The notes under the pieces were generated by a model, which saw nothing but the letters and a program-made list of their open reading frames with translations, searched no databases and was not told the origin of the DNA. 64,000 bases of DNA from Diplonema papillatum (Eukaryota; Euglenozoa; Diplonemea; Diplonemida; Diplonemidae). The position numbers and the translations under genes are program-made. Within the stretch, counting starts at the first letter, position 1; each line of letters starts with the position of its first letter. The stretch covers positions 38,157 to 102,156 of the forward strand of contig JAPJBO010000826.1 in NCBI GenBank assembly GCA_030068145.1, read 5' to 3'. Positions 52,968 to 60,576 of this stretch are shown here, in pieces.

Positions 52968-54878
52968 ATGCCGATGCCGCTGCCCTGCCAGGCGCTGGGC
53001 GCGGCCGAGCTGGACGTGGTCGCCGTGCACGGCAAGATCTGCCGGCTCCGCTGCGAGCGGACTGGGCAGCTGTACTACGGCAGCTCCAGCGGCATCGCGG
53101 CGCCGGGCCGCCGGCTCGGCTTCGAGCGGCTGGAGTACGTCGAGGTGCGGGCCATCCGCGGCGTGCTGGACGCACCGGGCCCCGCGGCTCCCGGCGGAGC
53201 GACCCACCGGCACACCGTCGTGGCGCGGCTGCACCCGTGGGGCGCCTTCCTGCTGCAGCGCGACAACGACGCGGGGGCAGTCACGCTCGCGGCGGCGGCG
53301 GTGCTGCAGAAGCACCTGCCGTCGGCCCCTGCCGTCGGCGAGAGCGTGGCGCTCCCTGAGCAGTGGACGTGCGACCAGGTCATCACCGTCGGACAGGTGG
53401 TCCCTGACGGGTCCGGGGTGTTGCTCGTGGCCGCGGCATACGGCCCGCGGGGCTGCTTCTTCGACGCGCACACCGGCGTCGACACGGGGGAGAATACAGT
53501 CGAGTCGTGGTTTGTCCCCCAGGCGCTCCTACCCGGCGAGCGCCCTGTGCTTGGGGACATCAGCTACATGACGGACTACAAGGGAGTGCGCGGGTCCTCG
53601 GTTCTCGCGCGTTGCGTCCCTGGCGGCGGGTCAGACGGCGTGCAGCTCCGGGTGACAGAGGCCGTGGCGGCGCTGCAGTGCTTCGAGGCGAAGAGCAAGG
53701 CCGGGGACACTGTGTTCCTGCCGTACTCCGTTTTACGCACGGCACTTCCCCGAAAACCATCTGTTGGCGATGAGATTTGTCTCGCCAGCCCCGCCTGGGT
53801 GAGCACCACGGCGGTCCTATCCGCCTGTCACCCGTGCGCGCTGGGTGACCGCATCATCACCCAGCAGTCCCTGTCCAACCGCGACGCCCCGACGCCTTCC
53901 CCAGCCATCTCCACCCCGCAGCCTTACACGAGGCCAACCCCCGAGCCTGGGCCGCGGAGACCCAACGATCCCCCCGCTCCCCTTCCACGGGAGCACCAGC
54001 AGCCGCCGCCGCTGCAGATGCGCTGGGACGTGACCGCTTACGCGAGCGTCGGGGTGATCGACCAGGACGGGCTGCAGCTGAGCCTGAAGCGGAACTCGAC
54101 CACGGCCGAGTATCTGATGGGCCCCTGGGTGTGCCGGCGCTGCCTCGTGACCGAGGGTTGGACGAGCGTCGACGTGAAGATCGTTTTCGACTGGATCGAA
54201 GTCATGGCTGGGCAAGAGGTGACCTCGGCGCACGTGCAGTACGTCGAGGATGCCGAAACCGGGCAGCGGTGGGCGGGGTGCTACTGCGGCACGGCGGACC
54301 CGCAAATTACGATGGAAGAGGTGATGAACACTTTGCGCGGTACATTGCAGCGATGCAGTGAAACCCGCGAAGACAACCTGTACGCCTTCCTCGCCCGAGA
54401 GCTGATGGCCAGTCGTGCGCTGCATGTCGCCGACCAACTGTACATCATCCTGTCGAAGGTTTTAAACGTAGACGGGTTCGAACTGACGGAGGACCCGAAG
54501 GCCGTCGACGACGGCACCTTCACCCTTATTCTAGACTCGATGAAATGCCTCTGCAGTGCCGCCGCGGACGACGACCTGTCTGTGACAGAAGCTGTCGAGC
54601 TTTGGCGGCACCGGCAGGTGCTGGAGCGTGTGGTGGCCAGCTTGAAGATGACCATCAAGCGGATGAACACGCTCGCGACCTTCTTTCTCGACGGAGACGC
54701 TGAAGACCGCCCCCGGGAACGCGTTCAAGACCCTCGCATTGACCGCGCGGACATCAAAGCGGAGATGAAGTTGCAGGCCAGGACCAGGAGGAACGAAATC
54801 AAGGCGATGATCAAACAGGAGCAGCTGCTTCTCGCACAAGCTGGGCCGAGCCAGTCTTCAGCCGTTCCCTGCACGTAG
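52968..54878 (+). CDS. Unrecognised 636-aa protein
   Basis: The first in-frame ATG is at 52968, just after C28; an upstream GTG would add a poly-Pro start and is unlikely. I do not recognise the family. Residues ~10-95, ~205-275 and ~355-440 look like three related beta-rich modules (for instance VVARLHPWGAFLLQRD, VLARCVPGGGSDGVQL, AYASVGVIDQDGLQLSL). They might be OB/cold-shock-like, which is a guess. A Pro-rich linker lies at ~310-350, a helical domain at ~455-595 (MEEVMNTLRGTLQRCSETRE onward), and a charged coiled-coil-like end at ~600-630. No signal or membrane segment. It shares its 5' non-coding repeat with the STIMATE-like gene. Two decayed copies of its 3' end follow it. High GC and long uninterrupted frame make it a confident gene of unknown function. 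Confidence 0.7.
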   Translation: MPMPLPCQALGAAELDVVAVHGKICRLRCERTGQLYYGSSSGIAAPGRRLGFERLEYVEVRAIRGVLDAPGPAAPGGATHRHTVVARLHPWGAFLLQRDNDAGAVTLAAAAVLQKHLPSAPAVGESVALPEQWTCDQVITVGQVVPDGSGVLLVAAAYGPRGCFFDAHTGVDTGENTVESWFVPQALLPGERPVLGDISYMTDYKGVRGSSVLARCVPGGGSDGVQLRVTEAVAALQCFEAKSKAGDTVFLPYSVLRTALPRKPSVGDEICLASPAWVSTTAVLSACHPCALGDRIITQQSLSNRDAPTPSPAISTPQPYTRPTPEPGPRRPNDPPAPLPREHQQPPPLQMRWDVTAYASVGVIDQDGLQLSLKRNSTTAEYLMGPWVCRRCLVTEGWTSVDVKIVFDWIEVMAGQEVTSAHVQYVEDAETGQRWAGCYCGTADPQITMEEVMNTLRGTLQRCSETREDNLYAFLARELMASRALHVADQLYIILSKVLNVDGFELTEDPKAVDDGTFTLILDSMKCLCSAAADDDLSVTEAVELWRHRQVLERVVASLKMTIKRMNTLATFFLDGDAEDRPRERVQDPRIDRADIKAEMKLQARTRRNEIKAMIKQEQLLLAQAGPSQSSAVPCT

Positions 54879-54919
54879 CCGACTCTCGATACTTCATCGA
54901 AGGTCTTGAAATGTCAAAT

Positions 54920-55135
54920 GACACGCTGCGTCCGTCAACTTGAATAACCATACGCAACGACCAAGTCAAGGCAACGATCTGAGAACAGCTGCTTCGCACA
55001 GGGCTCTCTCTATACTACGTCGTATCGAACGGGGTCTTGACAATGTCGAATGGCACGCTGCGTCTGTCGTGCACGACGAAAGGCAACGACCAAGTCAAGG
55101 CAATTGTCTGAGAGCAACAGCTGCTTCTTCAACGC
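54920..55135 (+). pseudogene. Two decayed copies of the 636-aa gene's 3' end
   Basis: 54957-55005 and 55078-55135 each contain 'caagtcaaggcaa..tctgagaacagctgctt'-type sequence. It matches the gene's 'aaatcaaggcgatgatcaaa' + 'caggagcagctgcttctcgc' (54798-54838). 'atgacacgctgcgtc.gtc' precedes each copy. Heavily diverged, with stops. Confidence 0.6.
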
Positions 55136-55169
55136 AATGCCGGTGGTCCCGTCCGCGTTACCGTTTCCA

Positions 55170-55900
55170 CCTGTACTTTGTTCCACTACGTGTACACCAC
55201 CTGGCATCTCTGGACAGTGCGTACCAACCTAGGTACCCCTGATGGTGCGTCTCTCTGTGGCGTCTTCATGGTTTAGGTCGTGCGATTGTGGACCCCGCTA
55301 CGCCTGCATCGGTGGTTAGGCTGTCGTTGCATCTTACGATATCAGGAGTTCGGGCCCTGAGGGGCCCAGACCGCGGGATTTTCAGTCGGCTGCCCACCTC
55401 ATTCCTGGTGACCTGGCACCCCTGGTGACCTGGCACGACCCCAGCCCGTACGGGCGGGGGCGTATTCTCAGTCTAAGCCGGTCCGCCGCTATCCCCTAGA
55501 GCTGCATCGAGTTTGCCGCTGTCTATCACGGTGTTACCACATTACCCCACGGTCTATCAAGTCCATCCTATCCCCTAATGTTCGGAGCTGTCTGTCACGG
55601 TACACGATGACCTATCAGGATCAGGATGAGGTGGGCCGGCTTAGTCGTACATGACCCCGCATCTTAAAAGATGAATGCTTCTGCACTGAAGATGAAATGA
55701 AGCGGCTTCTTAAACGCGGAACAGTCTTAAAAAAAAAAAAAAACTCGGGATCGACGGTAACACAAAAGTAAAAACGTGCAAAAAAGCAGGGGCTTCTCTC
55801 CCTCGAAACACTCTGTGCCCCTTGCTCTCGCTTTCCCACCCACCGCACCCACTTGCTGCCTGCGTCCTGGAGCGCTATGGAAATTCTTTTGGCGACTACA
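55170..55900. other. Intergenic, no gene recognised
   Basis: 55510-55620 has 'ctgtctatcacggtg' and 'gtctatcaag', faintly like the LINE tail at 60501-60576. 55743-55765 has a leader-type 'cgggatcgacggtaacacaa'. Confidence 0.4.
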
Positions 55901-55904
55901 CACT

Positions 55905-56260
55905 CTTTTTCTGCGATGCGAGGACTGCTCATTGTAGCGAGCAACCCCAAACAGGCGCCGCGAATAGCAACTCGCGGCACACAGCGAGAAGCACCCCAAC
56001 GACGTCATCATGGCATCACCGTGCCTGGCGCTAGTCCAGAATGGATGGGTCTCCTTACCACTTTGTTTCTTTGTGTCAACCATGCACTGTTGGTGCTAAG
56101 AAGTAGTAGTTGGCAGCGTACTTCATGAACCTTACCAAAGCAGGCGATTTCCGTTCGTGCGCTCAGGCAAAAGCCCGTAAACAGGCGTCCAAAACAACTT
56201 GTAGCCAATGCCCTGGACAGTCAAGAAGCGGGTAGATCAAACTTTTTTTTAAACTCTATT
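55905..56260 (+). pseudogene. Upstream decayed fragment of the AAA+ gene, copy 1
   Basis: 55922-56010 (attgtagcgagcaa ... gcgagaagcaccccaacg, gtcatcatgg) matches 57422-57500 of the gene. It then continues with sequence shared with the second fragment (atcaccgtgcctggcg, ctttgtttctttgtg, agtagttggcagcgtac). The two fragments therefore arose from one truncated copy. Confidence 0.8.
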
Positions 56261-56357
56261 AAGAATGTCGAAAAACACCATGGTCTGTACGCCCGTATGG
56301 GATCGTCGAAATCACAACCGCAGGCAGGAAGGGAAGGGGGCCCATCCGCTGGGAGGC

Positions 56358-56960
56358 ATGTTGCATGCCCTTGCCGCCGCTCTGTTGGCGGTGAGCGTGG
56401 TGTTCGAGTGGAACGGCAGCTGCGTGTCGGAGTCTGCCTTCGAGGCGCGCTGGTGGAACCCGCTGGGGCGCATGGTGGTCACCGGCGCCGCGGCGGAGGA
56501 GCGGCTGCGGCTGCTTCTGGACTGGACCGTCGCCGGGCAAGCCGAGGCGAAGCGGGTGATCACCGAAGCGCACAGCGAGTACCAGCACGTGCACCCGCGG
56601 CCCCTGACCCTGCTGCTGTACGGCCCCTCGAACTGGCTGCCATCGGCAACGCGCTGTGCAACGCGCCGGCCGCCGCATCCCCCGCAGCGCCAGCGAAGCC
56701 GTGCAACCACCTGATCGTGGCGAGCAACCACAACTCGTGGCACACTGCGAGAAGCACCCCAACGGCGTCATCATGGTATCACCGTGCCTGGCGATCCATA
56801 CTGGACTGAATACTCTCCTACTGTGTTTCTTTGTGCTACCAATGCATCCTTGGGGCTAATAATTAGTAGTTGGCAACGTACAACATGAAACATGCATTAT
56901 TGGGACTGATACTGTGTAGTTGGCAGCGTACTACATGAAACTTCCTGGACAGTCAAGAAG
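56358..56960 (+). pseudogene. Upstream broken copy of the AAA+ gene, copy 2
   Basis: From its ATG (56358) to ~56770 it is ~97% identical to 57044-57500, including the hydrophobic start and the region before the P-loop. Two separate 19-base deletions occur: one (after 56632) removes the GKT of Walker A, the other (after 56734) removes part of the loop before Walker B. Both shift the frame. After 'gtcatcatggtatc' it diverges from the gene. Confidence 0.93.
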
Positions 56961-57043
56961 CGATAAGAAAAGTCGAATCATACGAATTGTCGAAACACAC
57001 AACCGGGCAGGCAGGAAGGGGAGGGGCCCATCCGCTGGGAGAC

Positions 57044-58084
57044 ATGTTGCATGCGCTCCTTGCCGCCGCTCTGTTGGCGGTGAGCGTGGTGTTTGAGCGG
57101 AACGGCAGCTGCGTGTCGGAGTCTGCCTTCGAGGCGCGCTGGTGGAACCCGCTGGGGCGCACGGTGGTCACCGGCGCCGCGGCGGAGGAGCGGCTGCGGC
57201 TGCTTCTGGACTGGACCGTCGCCGGGCAAGCCGAGGCGAAGCGGGTGATCACCGAAGCGCACAGCGAGTACCAGCACGTGCACCCGCGGCCCCTGACCCT
57301 GCTGCTGTACGGCCCCTCGAACCACGGCAAGACGCTCACCATGGCCGCCATCGGCAACGCGCTGTGCAACGCGCCGGCCGCCGCATCCCCCGCAGCGCCG
57401 GCGAAGCCGTGCAACCACCTCATTGTGGCGAGCAATCACAACAGACCCCACGAAGCGCAACTCGCGGCCCACTGCGAGAAGCACCCCAACGGCGTCATCA
57501 TGATCGACGACATCAACACTGCGGGCCGAAGCCTCCGGGGCTTAATAGACCGTCTCGTCCTCAGAGAGCCAGTATACCGCTCTTCGACTTCACCAGCGGT
57601 GCAGACTACAGGCATGATCCTGGTCATGACATCGGACTTGGGAAAAACGGATGGCCCCCCCGCAATTGACGAGGACGGGACGTCCGTGTACTCAGAGCGG
57701 CGGCGGGCGCAGAGCTGGTTTGCCGAAAAGCTGACCGACGAGCACAGGGTCTTCGGGCGGACGACGATCGTGCAGTTCTCGGCGCTGCACGAGACCGACT
57801 TCTTCGAAATCCTCGAGCACTGGGCGCGGCGGCTCGCCTGCAGGACGGGCGCCGAGGTGTCGTTCTCCGAGGCCGCGATGCGGGTGATGACCGAAGAGTG
57901 GTGCGAGGACAACCGGGACCGCAACGGGGCCAACCCGACGCCGAAAGACCTCATTGAGTACCTTGACGAGAAGGCGCAGCAGCACTTCTCGCGAGGGAGG
58001 CAGGTCACGACTCTGTTCCTAGAGTATTCCAGCGCTAAGAGAACCCTAGTCCTTTGGGCAAGGGCTGCTGACGATGAGCTGTAA
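57044..58084 (+). CDS. Torsin/Clp-like AAA+ ATPase, 346 aa
   Basis: Starting at the ATG at 57044, the first ~18 residues (MLHALLAAALLAVSVVF) form a hydrophobic signal or anchor, so the protein probably enters the secretory pathway or a membrane. A single AAA+ module follows. It begins with 'VAGQAEAKRVITEAHSEYQ', the usual GQ...A linker of Clp/torsin proteins. Walker A is GPSNHGKT (residue ~90). Walker B is VIMIDDIN, with Asp where a catalytic Glu is usual. Sensor-1 is ILVMTSDLG, and an FGRTTIVQFSAL stretch fits the arginine-finger region. The C-terminal lid includes FSEAAMRVMTEEW. Torsins are ER-lumenal AAA+ proteins and Clp-type proteins remodel substrates; the exact role is not determinable. 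The earlier in-frame TTG at 56987 is not needed. Partial copies lie on both sides. Confidence 0.7.
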   Translation: MLHALLAAALLAVSVVFERNGSCVSESAFEARWWNPLGRTVVTGAAAEERLRLLLDWTVAGQAEAKRVITEAHSEYQHVHPRPLTLLLYGPSNHGKTLTMAAIGNALCNAPAAASPAAPAKPCNHLIVASNHNRPHEAQLAAHCEKHPNGVIMIDDINTAGRSLRGLIDRLVLREPVYRSSTSPAVQTTGMILVMTSDLGKTDGPPAIDEDGTSVYSERRRAQSWFAEKLTDEHRVFGRTTIVQFSALHETDFFEILEHWARRLACRTGAEVSFSEAAMRVMTEEWCEDNRDRNGANPTPKDLIEYLDEKAQQHFSRGRQVTTLFLEYSSAKRTLVLWARAADDEL

Positions 58085-58235
58085 ACGCTCAGGCGGCAAG
58101 AGGCTGACTATCCAATGAGGTGATCACGCAACAGTCTCAGTCTGTGGGTGGACAGGGCCATGTGTCATGTAGCATGTAGCTCGATGTCCTGCCTGCACCA
58201 CACCGACCTTTGCGGAATTGTGGAACACTTGGCGT

Positions 58236-58510
58236 GGCAGACCACAGGCATGATCCTTGTCATGACATCGGACTTGGGAAAAACGGATGTCTCCCCCGCA
58301 ATTGACGAGGAGCGGCGGCGGGCGCAGGGCTGGTCCGCCGAAAAGCTGACTGACGAGCGCAGGGCATTCGGGCGGACGACGATCGTGCAGTTCTCGGCGC
58401 TGCACGAGACCGATTTCTTCGAAATCCTCGAGCACTGGGCGCGGAGTATTCCAGCGCCAAGAGAACCCTAGTCCTTTGGGCAAGGGCTGCTGACGATGAG
58501 CTGTGAACGC
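58236..58510 (+). pseudogene. Downstream truncated copy of the AAA+ gene, copy 1
   Basis: Matches 57600-57830, then jumps to the last ~60 bases (gtattccagcgc.aagagaac) and stop. The lid region is deleted. A further 21-base gap lies at 58307 relative to the gene (gaggac...tcagag). Confidence 0.92.
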
Positions 58511-58689
58511 TCAGGCGGCAAGATGCTGACTAATCAAAAAGCTGATCACGCAACAGTCTGTGGGTGGATAGGGTCATGTGTGCCGTGTAGCACGCAGCGC
58601 GATGTCCTACTCCACAACGACCTTTGCAAAATCGTGGAACACTTGGTGTGGCAGACAGCCTGCGTTCAGAGCTGTGACCAAAGTTTCTC

Positions 58690-58870
58690 CGAAGCTGCGA
58701 CGTGGGTGGTGTCTTCGGGCGGACGACGATCGTGCAGTTCTCGGCGCTGCACGAGACCGGCTTCTTCGAAATCCTCGAGCACTGGGCGCGGAGTATTCCA
58801 GCGCCAAGAGAACCCTAGTCCTTTGGGCAAGGGCCGCTGACGATGAGCTGTGAGCGCTCAGACGGCAAGA
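58690..58870 (+). pseudogene. Downstream truncated copy of the AAA+ gene, copy 2
   Basis: A shorter piece that retains 'cgggcggacgacgatcgtgc' to 'ctcgagcactgggcgcgg', joined to the same 3' end as copy 1. It shares the same internal junction, so copies 1 and 2 come from one deleted ancestor. Confidence 0.92.
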
Positions 58871-58984
58871 TGCTGACTATCCAATGAGGTGATCACGCAA
58901 CGGTCTCAGTCTGTGGGCGAATATTAGCGTCACGTGTCATGTCGCATGTAGCTCGACGTCCTGCTCCACAACGACCGTTGCAAA

Positions 58985-59190
58985 ATCGTGGAACACGTCG
59001 GTGTGGCAGGCAGCTTGCCTTCAGAACCGACACCACGGGTGTTCAGTCTCCAAAACTGCGATGCGGGTGATGGCAGAAGAGTGCCAACACAACCGGGACC
59101 GCAACGGGAACGCCGAACGACATATCTGGACCTGGACGCAAAGGCGCCAGTTCACTTCCCTCGAGCTGATCAGGTCACGACACGGCTAAA
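58985..59190 (+). pseudogene. Downstream truncated copy of the AAA+ gene, copy 3
   Basis: A more diverged piece matching the lid region (gcgatgcgggtgatg, gaagagtg, acaaccgggaccgcaacggg, caggtcacgac) with several indels. Confidence 0.75.
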
Positions 59191-59194
59191 CGCG

Positions 59195-59765
59195 TCAGCC
59201 AGAAGAACGTGCGAGTTACTCAGGGCACATCGGAATTGTCAGGCCACGACTAGCTCCGGCAATATTAACCCCATGTTCACATCCAGACCCCATGTCTCTC
59301 GACCTGGGCTCAGCCCTGAAGTTGAGGCTATAGTGGCCAGTGCCTACCGTTCTCTTCATTCGCGTCATTCGAACCGAGTGCATGCGATGAGTCCCCCTCA
59401 GTCGGCCATCTGGATTTCCTCTATCTCGGAGCGTAGTCGATGTCGATCTAGCCTCCCACCTTGCAGACGCGCAATGGCTTGCCCACTCCCCCACCCCGCG
59501 TGGGTTGACACAGTTGTAGGCCGGTGCTCTGGCAGTACGGGAAGTGCATGCTAATCCATGTGGCTTACGCAGCTCTTTTGTCTTGGAGCTAAATACCTAC
59601 TGAAAAATCAGTAAAAATAAATGGAGCATAGGGGGCTCACCTGCCTTTGACTTTGCCTCTGCCTCCTCTCCGGCCTCAACCCTCCAGTGTCGCGGTGGTG
59701 GGCAACAGCAGGATCTGCCGACCGGAAGGTGGTTGATTCCCCAGATGAATCTGCAGAAAAGATAA
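59195..59765. other. Intergenic, no gene recognised
   Basis: No domain-bearing ORF is seen on either strand. Confidence 0.5.
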
Positions 59766-59768
59766 TAA

Positions 59769-59848
59769 CGTACTGATTTCAGCATGTGTACAAAAAGAAA
59801 GTAAGAAAATTAACGTGCTGAAATCAGTACGTTCAGCATGCTGAACGT
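59769..59848. repeat. 16-bp-arm hairpin followed by a perfect 20-bp palindrome
   Basis: 'cgtactgatttcagca' (59769-59784) is perfectly inverted at 59816-59831. 'acgttcagcatgctgaacgt' (59829-59848) is a perfect palindrome that overlaps the second arm. Confidence 0.9.
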
Positions 59849-59849
59849 A

Positions 59850-60500
59850 AGGCCTGGGTTCATGTACTCAAAATAACTCAATGCTCTGGTAGCACGGGAG
59901 TGGTCCTGGCTGTGCCGAGCTACGTACAGCCGCCCGGCACATCAGACTGACACCGCTCTGTGTGCAGACACTCAGGTTCCGCGCTGGTGATGGTCCGCCG
60001 TATGCGTCCGTGGCTTAAAACTGGACCGTAAACACATTTCGATTCGCTTTCGGCGGAAAGCACGATAATTTAAACTTTTCTCAACCCCCCGCCATACTCA
60101 AGCCTCTACGGTCAACCGGAGACTTTAAAATACCGACCTTCTAATCCACAAATAACGCTAGATAATATCCGCGCACGATATGGAGGGGGAGGACTGCCAC
60201 TTTTGCCCGCCAAGCGCTGCTGCTTTCTTGTATCCTTCAGAGCCGGCCTCTCGTCCCCTCAAACTAGCAGATTTGGACTTCAGTGCTGCGCCAAAAAAAA
60301 AAGGAAAGCATTGTACCGTAAACGGACTCGAGGGGGGTCAACTCGTTGTTCACAAGCCCTCACCCTTTCTCTTTTGTGTTTCTTAGTGCGGCAAGGAGAG
60401 GCAAACCTGACAGAAGGCACAAGCCGTGGTAGGCCATGTTGCACCGTGTTGATAGCTCTTGAGCCGGTCCACCCCTCCCCCATCGAAGTGCATTCTTCTG
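59850..60500. other. Intergenic between palindrome and LINE tail
   Basis: 59970-60040 is a piece of the 9540/30690/31490 family, and 60115-60150 has the 'ccggagac.ttaaaataccg' leader-type motif. No gene is supported. Confidence 0.5.
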
Positions 60501-60576
60501 TCTATCACAGTCTACCACAGTCTACCACAGTCTACCACAGTCTATCACAGTCTATCACAGTCTATCACAGTCTATC
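60501..60576 (-). repeat. 10-bp tandem tail of the LINE (tctatcacag / tctaccacag)
   Basis: About 7.6 exact 10-bp units. The LINE ORF's TGA stop is formed by the first unit on the minus strand (agactgtgat...), so the repeat is the element's 3' tail rather than a separate locus. Confidence 0.85.

Noticed and set aside
56265..56714. Separate 149-codon AAA+ gene
   Set aside because: Two 19-base deletions remove Walker A and shift the frame; it is a broken copy of the 57044-58084 gene.
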